42,015 nt of DNA from Alphaproteobacteria bacterium (GTDB lineage: Bacteria; Pseudomonadota; Alphaproteobacteria; JAUXUR01), in contig JAUXUR010000024.1 in the NCBI GenBank assembly GCA_030680745.1, positions 1-42,015 of the forward strand, read 5' to 3'. Positions 1 through 8,723 of this stretch are shown here, piece after piece (positions within the stretch are counted from its first letter, which is position 1; every line of letters begins with the position of its first letter). The notes under the pieces were generated by a model, which was not told the DNA's origin, made no database searches, and was given only the letters and a program-made list of their open reading frames with translations. Both the position numbers and the translations under genes were made by a program.

Positions 1-35
1 CCATTTCGGCTTGACGGTCAGAAAGGATCTTACAC

Positions 36-146
36 ATGAGTAATATATCATCATACGAAAGCCTTAGTCATTCTAAATGGGACTGTAAGTATCATTTAGT
101 TTTTGTACCAAAATGCCGCAGGAGAATTTTGTATGGAAAAGCATAG
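36..146 (+). pseudogene. tnpA: IS200/IS605-family transposase TnpA, N-terminal fragment
   Basis: A 36-codon frame starts at ATG 36, with an AAGGA ribosome site 8 bases upstream, and ends at TAG 144. The translation begins MSNISSYESLSHSKWDCKYH and continues LVFVPKCRRR-ILYGKA, which is the characteristic start of the small IS200-type single-strand HUH transposases (usually about 130-150 residues). The catalytic HUH motif and Tyr lie further downstream in the family and are absent here. The frame ends exactly where the terminal inverted repeat of the IS4-family element begins. The remainder of tnpA is not found on the far side of that element, so this is a remnant and not a simple insertion. It is too short to be functional. 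Confidence 0.85.
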
Positions 147-1323
147 TACACGACACTTTTAACCAATTAAATCTATAACAAATGCTAGCAAAAAATTAAC
201 ATAATTACATCGATTTATTTTTTCAAATGAAATATTATTTTTTATAAAATCAATACCATAAGTAAATAAAGAATATAATTTTCTGCCATGATTTTTTATT
301 TTTATTTTTTCAAGGCTATTTCTAATCTTTCCTGTTAATATAGAAACAACACACGCTATTGTTATTATAAGAAAAAGTTTTTCAAGTTTTTTTGTTTCCT
401 TTAAATGCGTTTCTTCTATATTAAAACCTTTTGTTTTTGTATTCTTAAAAAGAGTCTCAATCTTCCATCTTTCTTTATAAGATTTTAATATTTCTTTCTC
501 TTTTAAATTTAAATTATTTGTACACACAATAAGCAATCCTGACTTTAATTTTTTTACAGCAATTAAACTAGAAACACCTAATATTTTATCCTTTCGAGAT
601 TCAATCTCATTTTTAGATAAATATTCAAATATTTTTCCTGCTTGCATTTTTCCACCATTGAAATGTCTTAATAAATGTGATGATTTTAATCTTACAAGAT
701 ATTTAATATTATTTTCTTGTAAAAATTTAAACCACTCTTCTCCTTCAAACTCTCTATCACCTATAAGAATCTTTATTTTATTAACATCAATTATTTTTAA
801 TAGATCTAAAACAATCCCTATCCGTTCTTCTGTATTGGAATTTCCTTTTTTATCAAGTTCTTTCCAAACCAATGGAATAGATGTTGATTCATATACTGCA
901 GAAATGACGAGATAATTTATTTCTTTGTTTCCAAATTTCCAATTTGTTCGATCCATAGCTAAAATAAAATTATCTTTTAAATTTAGTAATTCGATTATTA
1001 TTTTTCCAGCCTGAGTGTAATCAATATCTTGTTTTTGCATAAATCTTTGCATTTGTCTTTTTTTTGAGTCCTCTTTTGCATCTCCATTTACATACTCTAC
1101 TAATTTTTTATAATAAACATGACTTGTTCTAATTGCCGATACAATTGTTTCTTTCAAGAATTTTTTTCTTGACGGATGCCAGTCGAAGTGATTATTTATT
1201 GCTTGATCTAAGGTATTCATTTTTATCATTGTACAGCTCCTTTTTTTGTATCTTGTCTGTACTATGTTTTCTTATAAAAAATCAATACCTTAGATCAAAT
1301 TAAAAAAGTGTCGTGTACTATGC
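141..1323 (-). mobile_element. IS4-family insertion sequence, apparently complete (about 1.18 kb)
   Basis: The single transposase gene lies between perfect 20-bp terminal inverted repeats. The left end at 141-160 reads GCATAGTACACGACACTTTT, and the same sequence is found in reverse complement ending at 1323. No matching target duplication is visible: the left flank ends ...TATGGAAAA and the right flank starts AAATTCATA. The left flank is IS200 tnpA and the right flank is leucine-rich-repeat coding sequence, so the two sides belong to different genes. This suggests recombination or a deletion at the element after insertion. The true ends could be 1-3 bases inside these limits (144-1320). Confidence 0.85.
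159..1229 (-). CDS. IS4-family DDE transposase
   Basis: This 356-residue DDE transposase of the DDE_Tnp_1 type catalyses cut-and-paste movement of the surrounding element. Visible signatures are the first Asp in LAMDRTNWKFG, the second in LIGDREFEG, and the IS4-family Y-(2)-R-(3)-E-(6)-K box read as YKERWKIETLFKNTK, which holds the catalytic Glu. The frame is uninterrupted and of normal length, so the enzyme is probably intact. An AGGAG site lies about 7 bases before ATG 1229. MNTLDQ, three codons later, is an alternative start. The stop codon lies inside the left inverted repeat, which is typical of compact IS elements. The gene is very AT-rich, like the surrounding intergenic DNA. Confidence 0.93.
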   Translation of the reverse strand: MIKMNTLDQAINNHFDWHPSRKKFLKETIVSAIRTSHVYYKKLVEYVNGDAKEDSKKRQMQRFMQKQDIDYTQAGKIIIELLNLKDNFILAMDRTNWKFGNKEINYLVISAVYESTSIPLVWKELDKKGNSNTEERIGIVLDLLKIIDVNKIKILIGDREFEGEEWFKFLQENNIKYLVRLKSSHLLRHFNGGKMQAGKIFEYLSKNEIESRKDKILGVSSLIAVKKLKSGLLIVCTNNLNLKEKEILKSYKERWKIETLFKNTKTKGFNIEETHLKETKKLEKLFLIITIACVVSILTGKIRNSLEKIKIKNHGRKLYSLFTYGIDFIKNNISFEKINRCNYVNFLLAFVIDLIG

Positions 1324-3375
1324 AAATTCATATGCTTTCCTGAAGCAATACTCTCTTTACCTCAATTAAACGATCTTAATCTTAGCGACAATCAAATCAA
1401 CACCATACCTGACGAAATTAGTAATTTAACAAAATTATACACACTCAGTCTTAATAACAATCAAATTGAAGAAATACCTAATACTATAAAAAAGTTAGAA
1501 TCTTTAGCAAAGCTTTATCTTGGAGGAAACAAATTTACCACCTTTCCTGAAGCAATACCCGCTTTAAGAAACTTACAAGAACTTTATCTTAACGATAATC
1601 AAATTAAAACTCTACCCATTAAAATTGGAAATCCCAATAGGTTAAGAATACTCAACCTTTACAATAATCAAATAGACGAAACCATTGATAATATAAGAAG
1701 ATTATATCAATTAGAAGAACTTTATCTTGGAGAAAACAAACTTACAAATTTTCCTGAAGCTATAACTAATTTAACCAACTTAAATACACTTTACCTTGCC
1801 TGCAATCAAATCAAAGAGATACCAGATGAAATTGGTAACCTTATCAACTTAAAGAAACTGAGTTTTTACAACAATCAAATTGAAACAATACCCGACACTA
1901 TAAAAAATTTAACAAAATTAAATTCTCTTTACTTAGGGCGTAATAAGCTTAAACATATACCAAATACAATAGGAATGTTATCAAATTTAAAAGAGCTCCG
2001 CCTTCATGATAATTTACTCACTTTTGCACCTTCATCTTTAAGAAAAATAAAAACATTATCTGAATTAAATCTAAATAATAACCCAAATCTAATGCATAAA
2101 GGCGAAAATGGGACTGCATTAGGCAAAAAAGAATTACGAAAATATTTCAAAAATTCTATTCAATTAAATAAACCAATCTTAACAGAAACAAAAACAGAAA
2201 AAGATGTACTTGAATTCATGGACGAATTTTCTTCACGTATTAACCATAAACAGTTTGCTTCGAACACATTACCCGAAATCATTGTAGATAAAATATTCAG
2301 TCATCAAGAAATGTGCGACACTTTAAATCAAATTATAACCCAACTTAACTTACATAATACAAATGAACCAGGTTATGTTTGTTACGAAATTATAAGTAAT
2401 GATGACGAAACATATGATGAACAAGAAATATCTAACGCTGAAAAAATACATTTATCTCTTATCCCTCGCTTACTGAAATATATCAATACACTTTATGGAT
2501 TAATTGCACAAGACGATGTTGAAATTTTACAGATGTATCCCGAACAAATTCCCGATACACAAAAATCACTTACTTTTAACTTACAATCCATTCTTAATGA
2601 AGAAGATCTAGACATAAAAGCATTGCAATTTACAACGCTTGCAGGCGGTCTTCTCCATTGTGCAACAGGTCAATCTGAAGGAAATAATTCTGTAAATTAT
2701 GCAGCACAGGGGCAATATTACACCAATGATTTCAAATATAATTTAAAACGTTTTTTAGCCGCCAAAAAAAATGAATATTTTACAATAACCATTTTACAAA
2801 AAGGATTTAATAATAATCAAAACGTGCATTTAATAAGTAAATATCGTGATGCATTAAAACCAATATTAGGCCTAAGCACCGCCATTACATCTTTTTATGA
2901 ACGAATTGGCCCTAATCAACAACAAGATGTCTTTTATGGCAACAAATGGAATGTATTACAAACATTTTATGATCTTGTTACCCCCGACCTTATGATCAAT
3001 TGGGTTTTTGAAGCCGCCGAAACACAAGAAGATCAACGGGATTATAACAAACAATTTAAACGGGATGTGCCAAAAGAAGAAAAAGAAGAATATTTACAAA
3101 ATGTTAAAAAGAAAATAAAGAAAAACAAAATGTTAAGACCTTTTATAACAGGGGAAATATGCGCTTATTTAATAAATGAAAAATTAATGATAGGCAAAAA
3201 AAATTGGGAAAAATATTTTACAGAAAATCCTTGTAAAATTGGGAACCATGCAACATTAACCCGGGAAGGCGCCAAAGCAATCCTTATACATGAAGCCTTT
3301 ATAATTGAAGATCAGGAAGATGACGAAATGATTATTGATGACAATATCATAAATGAAAATTATAATAATAATTAA
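1324..3375 (+). pseudogene. Leucine-rich-repeat protein, 5' end lost at the IS element
   Basis: The frame is open from inside the IS right end (after a TAG at 1291) to TAA 3373, but no usable ATG occurs before 1975, which is in the middle of the repeats. The coding sequence therefore lost its start. Nucleotides 1324-2080 encode ten full 23-residue leucine-rich repeats (consensus LxxLxLxxNxIxxIPxxIxxL) plus partial units at both ends. About 420 residues without LRRs follow, ending in an acidic Asn/Asp/Glu tail. A segment near 2655 reads HCATGQSEGNN and is followed by a helical, Lys-rich region; I do not recognise the domain. LRR proteins with unknown C-terminal domains are common candidate effectors of intracellular bacteria, but that role is inference. 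A product from an internal start at 1975 would keep the C-terminal domain and little of the LRR. Confidence 0.75.
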
Positions 3376-3396
3376 AATTTAATTTTATATGAAACT

Positions 3397-3421
3397 CCAC
3401 GGGAAAAGCTCCGTGGTTTTT
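3397..3421 (+). terminator. Rho-independent terminator after the LRR gene
   Basis: Stem CCACGG / CCGTGG with an 8-base loop is followed by TTTTT on the plus strand, 22 bases after the LRR stop. On the minus strand the hairpin lacks a good T tract. Confidence 0.8.
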
Positions 3422-3489
3422 CGTTAGAACTATAAAAAGGAAAAAAACATGTATAAAAAAAATGTCCGCTAGATTGATTTTTTTTCTGC

Positions 3490-3939
3490 CTACATAGCAA
3501 AATTATACAATTTTTCAGCACGTGTTTCAAAAGCGCGAACCATTTTTTGAACAGCCTCACTAAACACACCTTGAATTAAACCTTGCAAAATGCGTGATTT
3601 AAATTCAAACTCAATATTAAAGTCAACAATACAAAATGTAACACCATCTTGAATCGAGGGTGTAAATTTCCATGTATTACGTAAATATTTAAAAGGCCCA
3701 CTTAAATAAGTGACATTTATTTGCTCGGGAGATTGAAACGTTACTTTTGATGAAAAGCTCTCGCTAAAAAACTTAAAACCTATCGTTACATCAGCAAAAA
3801 TCTCGTCTGCTGCTTCAGATGTAATTTGACATGATTTACACCATGGTAAAAAATCTGGATAATTTTCAACGTCTAAAACAAGATCATACATCTGATCTGG
3901 TCTATATGGTAACATTCTTCTGTCTGAGTAGACTGGCAT
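3490..3939 (-). CDS. ratA: RatA/COQ10-type START-domain protein
   Basis: This 149-residue protein has the length and pattern of the polyketide-cyclase/START family that includes mitochondrial COQ10 and bacterial RatA: an N-terminal YRPDQMYDLVLDVENYPDFL, the WC motif (PWCKSC), and a C-terminal amphipathic helix (GVFSEAVQKMVRAFETRA). COQ10 proteins bind ubiquinone or its precursors and support respiration. E. coli RatA has also been reported to interfere with ribosome subunit association. In alphaproteobacteria the gene commonly follows lipA, as here. Its ATG overlaps the lipA stop (TAATG), which implies translational coupling and makes it the last gene of the pyruvate dehydrogenase operon. The COQ10-like role seems more likely than a toxin role in this respiratory context, but the sequence alone does not decide. 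Confidence 0.88.
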   Translation of the reverse strand: MPVYSDRRMLPYRPDQMYDLVLDVENYPDFLPWCKSCQITSEAADEIFADVTIGFKFFSESFSSKVTFQSPEQINVTYLSGPFKYLRNTWKFTPSIQDGVTFCIVDFNIEFEFKSRILQGLIQGVFSEAVQKMVRAFETRAEKLYNFAM

Positions 3940-4838
3940 TACACAACCGATAATTGTTTCAATTTTTCTAATCTTGCTTGCTTAAGTTTTATAAAATCAT
4001 CACCTGCATGATGCGATGACCGCGTTAAAGGCGAAGATGACACCATCAAAAATCCTTTACCATAAGCCATTTTTTTATAATATTCAAACTCTTCAGGCGT
4101 TACAAAACGATCAACTATATGATGTTTTGGCGTTGGTTGCAAGTATTGTCCTATCGTTAAAAAATCAACCTGTGCGGATCGTAGATCATCCATGACTTGT
4201 AAGACTTCTTCTTTACCCTCGCCAAGGCCCACCATAATCCCAGATTTCGTGAACATTGCAGGATCAACTTCTTTTACGCGATTCAATAATCTTAACGAAT
4301 TAAAATAACGCGCACCTGGTCTAACCGTTTGATAAAGCCTAGGCACTGTTTCTAAATTATGGTTATACACATCAGGTTTTGCGTGAATAACAATATCGCA
4401 CGCCCCTTCTTTGCGCAAAAAATCAGGCGTTAAAACTTCAATCGTTGTATTGGGCGAAGATTTACGAATTTCTTGGATCACACGCGCAAAATGGTTCGCC
4501 CCACCATCTTCAAGATCATCACGATCCACAGACGTTATCACAACATGATGCAATTGAAGGCCTTTTAAAGCTTCTGCCACGCGTTCTGGCTCGTGCGGGT
4601 CAAGCAGATCAGGTTTTCCTGTATCAATGTTACAAAAAGCACAAGCACGCGTACAAATGCTTCCTAAGATCATGATTGTTGCATGTTTTTTTGACCAACA
4701 TTCACCGATATTAGGACACGCTGCTTCCTCGCAAACCGTGTTTAACTTTAAGCCACGCATCAATTTCTGTGTTTCAAAAAAACCTTCTGATTGAGGCGCT
4801 TTTGCACGAATCCAATCTGGTTTTTTTAAAATTGTCAT
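3939..4838 (-). CDS. lipA: Lipoyl synthase LipA
   Basis: This radical SAM enzyme inserts two sulfurs into protein-bound octanoyl groups, forming the lipoyl cofactor of 2-oxoacid dehydrogenase E2 subunits. In the 299-residue product the LipA-specific auxiliary cluster is C36-x4-C41-x5-C47 ([12 protein letters not shown]). The radical SAM cluster is C62-x3-C66-x2-C69 (CTRACAFC). The C-terminal RSS motif (TRSSHHAG) supplies the serine ligand of the auxiliary cluster. ATG 4838 is chosen because AAGGA lies 8 bases upstream and the protein then starts [15 protein letters not shown], as the family does; the frame extends upstream without such support. The gene follows lpdA in the same direction with a palindromic repeat in between, so E2 synthesis and its lipoylation share one operon. 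Confidence 0.97.
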   Translation of the reverse strand: MTILKKPDWIRAKAPQSEGFFETQKLMRGLKLNTVCEEAACPNIGECWSKKHATIMILGSICTRACAFCNIDTGKPDLLDPHEPERVAEALKGLQLHHVVITSVDRDDLEDGGANHFARVIQEIRKSSPNTTIEVLTPDFLRKEGACDIVIHAKPDVYNHNLETVPRLYQTVRPGARYFNSLRLLNRVKEVDPAMFTKSGIMVGLGEGKEEVLQVMDDLRSAQVDFLTIGQYLQPTPKHHIVDRFVTPEEFEYYKKMAYGKGFLMVSSSPLTRSSHHAGDDFIKLKQARLEKLKQLSVV

Positions 4839-4878
4839 TTTAATTCCTTTGATATACTTGCAATGTTTTTTCCAAATC

Positions 4879-4999
4879 AACTGTCTAGATTATGAGGCAA
4901 AGTCTAGAAAGCTCGAGAACCGGAACGGAGTGTACTTTTTCGTACATGAGTACCAGAAGTGTAGAGCTGACGACGAATTTGCCCATAAGATTGGCAGTT
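4879..4999 (+). repeat. Palindromic intergenic element, copy A (lpdA-lipA gap)
   Basis: This imperfect palindrome of about 120 bp fills most of the gap. The outer arms pair well (AACTGtCtAgaTTATGaGGC with the reverse complement of the right end). The centre reads GTGTAC, loop tttttc, GTACATGAG. It aligns along its full length with 38072-38192, sharing AGATTATG, GCAAAGTCTAG, GAGAACCGG, CGGAGTGTAC and ACGACGAATTTGC. The right arm overlaps the lpdA stop codon (TAA at 4998-5000 on the minus strand). Confidence 0.85.
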
Positions 5000-6410
5000 A
5001 AATATGTATTGCACGCCCATAGGCTGAGAGTACCGATTCATGCATCATTTCTGAAAGAGTTGGATGTGGGAAAATTGTCCGCATCAAATCTTCTTCCGTT
5101 GTTTCAAGACCAATCGCAATCGCAAAACCTTGAATAAGTTCAGTGACTTCTGCACCAATCATATGCGCCCCAAGTAACGCCCCTGTTTGTTCATCAAAAA
5201 TAGTTTTGACCATTCCATCGGTTTCACCCATCGCAATCGCTTTACCATTCGCCATAAACGGAAAACGCCCAACTTTAATTTTTTTATGTTTTTCAAGCGC
5301 TTGTTTTTCATTTAAACCAATGGACGCAATCTGTGGCCGCGCATAAGTACATTTTGGAATATTCATGGGATCAATCGTATGCAGATTGGGTAATTTCATC
5401 ATATGCTCAACTGCTAAAATACCTTCATGCGAGGCTTTATGGGCAAGCCAAGGTGTGCCTACCAAATCACCAATCGCATAAATACTAGGTTCATCTGTTT
5501 GCAAAAATTGATTCGTAACGATGTTGTTTTTTTCGACTTTAATTTTTGTTTTTTCAAGACCTAAATTTTCTGTATTAGCCACAATACCAATTGCCAACAC
5601 AACAACGTCTGCTTTAATCGATGTTTCTTTGCCCAAATGTTCAATAAAAATTTCAACATCTTTAGCAGATTTGACAATCTTTGTGACTTTCGAGGACAGA
5701 TGAATCTTAATACCGTTTTTTTGGAACAATTTTCCTGCAATATCAGATATTTCATGATCTTCTGATGGCACAACCCGCTCAAGTGCTTCAATCACTTGAA
5801 CTTTCACGCCTAAATCATTGTAAAAGCTTGCAAATTCGATACCAATCGCCCCACTGCCAATAATAATCATTGATTTGGGTAATCTTTTGGGGGTCATGGC
5901 TTCTTTATAGGTCCAGACTTTGTCTTCATCTGGTTCAAACCCTGGCAAAATACGCGCACGCGCGCCTGTCGCTAATATAATGTTTTTGGCTTTTAACTGA
6001 AATTTTTCTTTTGTTTTGCTATCTTCTAAATCAATTAATCCAGCGCCTGCCAATTTACCATGTGCTTCAAAAATCGTGACTTTATTTTTCTTCAATAGAT
6101 GTTGAATGCCTGTGCTTAATTGCTTGGCAACGTGACGCGAGCGATCAATAATTTTTTCTAAATTTATGCCTATATTTGAAGCATGGAGGCCAAATTCATC
6201 GGCACGATGCATCAAATGATAAATTTCAGCGCTTCGAAGCAATGTTTTAGTTGGGATACAACCCCAATTTAAGCAGATTCCACCAAGATGTGCGCGCTCA
6301 ATCAACGCTGTTTTAAGACCTAATTGGGACGCTCTAATCGCCGCCACATAGCCACCAGGACCGCCCCCAATGACAATTAGATCAAATTGTTCCATATTCA
6401 TTTTTGTCAT
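4998..6410 (-). CDS. lpdA: Dihydrolipoyl dehydrogenase (E3)
   Basis: This flavoprotein reoxidises dihydrolipoyl groups of E2 with NAD+. The 470-residue product shows the FAD-binding GGGPGGYVAAIRASQLG near residue 15, and the redox disulfide C46/C51 in GGICLNWGCIPTK. It also has a second Rossmann motif for NAD (GSGAIGIEFA) and the C-terminal catalytic pair H449/E454 (HPTLSE). The start at ATG 6410 is preferred because GAGG lies 5 bases upstream and overlaps the TGA stop of pdhC. Upstream in-frame codons would run back into pdhC. It is encoded with E1 and E2, so it is dedicated mainly to pyruvate dehydrogenase, although E3 can also serve 2-oxoglutarate dehydrogenase. A palindromic element begins at the stop codon. 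Confidence 0.97.
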   Translation of the reverse strand: MTKMNMEQFDLIVIGGGPGGYVAAIRASQLGLKTALIERAHLGGICLNWGCIPTKTLLRSAEIYHLMHRADEFGLHASNIGINLEKIIDRSRHVAKQLSTGIQHLLKKNKVTIFEAHGKLAGAGLIDLEDSKTKEKFQLKAKNIILATGARARILPGFEPDEDKVWTYKEAMTPKRLPKSMIIIGSGAIGIEFASFYNDLGVKVQVIEALERVVPSEDHEISDIAGKLFQKNGIKIHLSSKVTKIVKSAKDVEIFIEHLGKETSIKADVVVLAIGIVANTENLGLEKTKIKVEKNNIVTNQFLQTDEPSIYAIGDLVGTPWLAHKASHEGILAVEHMMKLPNLHTIDPMNIPKCTYARPQIASIGLNEKQALEKHKKIKVGRFPFMANGKAIAMGETDGMVKTIFDEQTGALLGAHMIGAEVTELIQGFAIAIGLETTEEDLMRTIFPHPTLSEMMHESVLSAYGRAIHI

Positions 6411-6417
6411 GGGATCC

Positions 6418-7617
6418 TCAGGAAAGCAACGAAAGTGGATTTTCAACAAGATTCTTGAATGTGGCTAAAAATTGAGCACCCATCGATCCATCAATAACAC
6501 GATGATCAACCGATAAAGTACATGACATCATCGAACGAATCACAATGGCACCATTTTTAGCAACAGGCATTTCAATCCCAGCGCCCACAGCTAAAATAGC
6601 CGATTGTGGCGGATTGATAATCGCTGCAAAATCTTTGATGCCAAACATACCCAAATTGGAAAGGCTAAAGGTCCCCCCTTGATATTCTTCAGGCTTTAAT
6701 TTACTCAGTTTTGCGCGTACTACATAATCTTTCATCTGCACTGAAATATCAGATACATTGCGATCGTGTGCATTAAAAATAATGGGCGTTATCAACCCAT
6801 TAGGCACAGAAACTGCAACCGATACATCAGATGTTGGATGGCGAATTATACCCTCATCAGACCACGACGCATTAACCTCTGGTACCTTCTGTAAAGCAAG
6901 CGCTGACGCACGGATTAAAAAATCATTAATCGAGATTTTTTGATCTTCTTTCAATGCATTAAACTGAGCGCGAAGTGCCACCAAATCTGTAATATCGCAA
7001 TCAAGTGTCAAATAAAAATGAGGAATTGTTGATTTTGCTTCCACCAATCTTTTGGCGATTGTTTTACGCATTAATGTATGCGGAATAAGTTCTGCGGAAG
7101 CATTTGTTGTTTTTTGTAAGGGCTTATAATTTTCAACATCTTGACGAATAATGCGTCCATGAGGACCAGAGCCTTGAATAGCATCAAGCGCAATATTTTT
7201 TTGAGACGCAATGCGTTTCGCTAAAGGACTTGCAAAAATACGATTTTCTTGAGTATTGATGACTGATGTTTTTTGAGTAGACACTTGATTCAATACAACA
7301 ATATCAGCTGTATTGGGTGCTTTTGGTGTGGCTTCTTGAGCAACTTTAAAATCATCTAGACTACTTGCTGCTTCGCCCTCTTCTAAAATCAGCGCAATCA
7401 CTTGATTTACTTTGACGTTTTCAGTTTTTTCAGGCACCAATATCCGTCCTAAAATACCCTCGTCAACAGCCTCAACTTCCATAATAGCTTTATCTGTTTC
7501 GATTTCAGCAATAAGATCACCTGCTTTAACCTTATCACCCTCTTTTTTATGCCATTTGGCAAGGTTACCTTCGGTCATTGTTGGTGATAAAGCTGGCATC
7601 AGTATGGTAATAGGCAT
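6418..7617 (-). CDS. pdhC: Pyruvate dehydrogenase E2, dihydrolipoyllysine acetyltransferase
   Basis: This core subunit transfers the acetyl group from E1 to CoA. The 399-residue protein has one lipoyl domain (about 1-78, lipoylated K43 in ETDKAIMEVEA) and a linker. A peripheral-subunit-binding domain follows at about 127-163 (ASPLAKRIASQ...GSGPHGRI), then the catalytic domain with H372 and D376 in DHRVIDG. A single lipoyl domain is common in alphaproteobacterial enzymes. ATG 7617 has GGAG 6 bases upstream. The longer frame would need a TTG that lies on that ribosome site, so it is rejected. The gene lies between pdhB, with a palindromic element in the gap, and lpdA, 7 bases downstream. Confidence 0.97.
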   Translation of the reverse strand: MPITILMPALSPTMTEGNLAKWHKKEGDKVKAGDLIAEIETDKAIMEVEAVDEGILGRILVPEKTENVKVNQVIALILEEGEAASSLDDFKVAQEATPKAPNTADIVVLNQVSTQKTSVINTQENRIFASPLAKRIASQKNIALDAIQGSGPHGRIIRQDVENYKPLQKTTNASAELIPHTLMRKTIAKRLVEAKSTIPHFYLTLDCDITDLVALRAQFNALKEDQKISINDFLIRASALALQKVPEVNASWSDEGIIRHPTSDVSVAVSVPNGLITPIIFNAHDRNVSDISVQMKDYVVRAKLSKLKPEEYQGGTFSLSNLGMFGIKDFAAIINPPQSAILAVGAGIEMPVAKNGAIVIRSMMSCTLSVDHRVIDGSMGAQFLATFKNLVENPLSLLS

Positions 7618-7635
7618 AAAAAACTCCAACGAAAT

Positions 7636-7742
7636 TATAGTGAAATGCTTTGAGATTCAGACGAGACGCAACGCTCGAAGTGTAGTTCTTCCTACATGAG
7701 AGCGGCAGCAACGCTGTATCAATCCAAAGTCATTTTACTATA
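7636..7742 (+). repeat. Palindromic intergenic element, copy C (pdhB-pdhC gap)
   Basis: This is an imperfect palindrome of about 107 bp. The left arm TATAGTgAAATG-CTTTG pairs with the reverse complement of the right arm TATAGTaAAATGaCTTTG. The centre is GTGTAG, loop ttcttc, CTACATGAG, the same hairpin as in copies A and B but with the inner C:G pair changed to G:C. The right arm covers the last codons and the stop of pdhB. Apart from the centre, sequence identity to A and B is weak, so membership rests on hairpin, size and location. Confidence 0.7.
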
Positions 7743-8723
7743 GCAAACTGATTTTACAGCGTTTATGATATCGTCTATTTGCGGTAATGCAAGCTTTTCT
7801 AAATTCGCAGCATACGGTAATGGCACATCTTTTCCTGTGACACGCACAACAGGCGCATCCAAATAATCGAAAGCATGCTCCATCATAAGCGCTGACATTT
7901 CTGATCCAATACCTGCAAAAGGCCACCCTTCTTCAAGACTTACCAAACGACTTGTTTTTTTGACCGATTGCACGATTGTATCCACATCAAGCGGACGAAT
8001 GGTTCGCAGATCAACAACTTCCACCGAAATATTGTCTTTAGCTAGAATTTCTGCGGCATGTAAAGCATGTTCAACCATAAGTGAAAAAGCTGTGATTGTG
8101 ACATCTTTGCCTTCACGTACGACTTTAGCTTTACCAATGGGCACAATTAAATCGGGATCATCTGAAATATCAAAAGTTTTGCCGTAAAGCAATTCATTTT
8201 CTAGGAAAATAACGGGGTTTGGATCACGAATCGCTGCTTTCAATAATCCTTTGGCATCTTCTGCGCTGTAAGGCGCTACAACCTTTAAGCCAGGACAATG
8301 GGCATACCAAGAGGCATAGCATTGTGAATGTTGTGCGCCCACGCGTGACGCCGCCCCATTAGGTCCACGGAAAACAATCGGACATTGAATCTGACCACCT
8401 GACATATATAATGTTTTAGAGGCAGAATTGATAATATGATCAATGGCTTGCATCGAAAAATTAAAAGTCATGAATTCAACAATAGGTTTTAATCCACCAA
8501 AAGCCGCCCCTACTGCAAGTCCTGTAAATCCATGCTCTGTAATAGGCGTATCCACAATACGATTGGGACCAAATTCATCAATCAAGCCTTGGCTTACTTT
8601 ATAAGCCCCTTGATAATAGCCAACTTCTTCGCCCATTAAAAAAATTTTAGAATCTCGGCGCATTTCTTCAGCCATTGCATCTCGCAAGGCTTCGCGCAAG
8701 GTTATTTTTTTAGGCTCATTCAT
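7719..8723 (-). CDS. pdhB: Pyruvate dehydrogenase E1 beta subunit
   Basis: This beta subunit of the thiamine-diphosphate-dependent alpha2beta2 E1 decarboxylates pyruvate and passes the acetyl unit to E2. The sequence is collinear with the family: [15 protein letters not shown], the [17 protein letters not shown] cofactor region, [29 protein letters not shown], and the C-terminal [15 protein letters not shown]. The start at 8723 gives [13 protein letters not shown], overlapping the pdhA stop by 8 bases. An ATG 18 bases earlier is possible, and neither has a strong ribosome site. Relatives end soon after VCY. Here six residues (SKMTLD) follow, and they are encoded by the arm of the palindromic element. 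Confidence 0.96.
   Translation of the reverse strand: MNEPKKITLREALRDAMAEEMRRDSKIFLMGEEVGYYQGAYKVSQGLIDEFGPNRIVDTPITEHGFTGLAVGAAFGGLKPIVEFMTFNFSMQAIDHIINSASKTLYMSGGQIQCPIVFRGPNGAASRVGAQHSQCYASWYAHCPGLKVVAPYSAEDAKGLLKAAIRDPNPVIFLENELLYGKTFDISDDPDLIVPIGKAKVVREGKDVTITAFSLMVEHALHAAEILAKDNISVEVVDLRTIRPLDVDTIVQSVKKTSRLVSLEEGWPFAGIGSEMSALMMEHAFDYLDAPVVRVTGKDVPLPYAANLEKLALPQIDDIINAVKSVCYSKMTLD

Noticed and set aside
1975..3375. LRR gene read as an intact gene starting at ATG 1975
   Set aside because: The LRR frame is open and in register for 650 bases upstream, up to the IS end, so 1975 is an internal Met and the gene is 5'-truncated.
2100..3375. NEL-type E3 ubiquitin ligase domain after the LRRs
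   Set aside because: No convincing NEL catalytic Cys motif or domain order could be seen; similarity is limited to the LRR-plus-C-terminal-domain layout.
4892..5137. 81-codon frame on the plus strand across the lpdA-lipA gap
   Set aside because: It runs through palindromic element A and into the antisense of lpdA; no ribosome site or recognisable protein.
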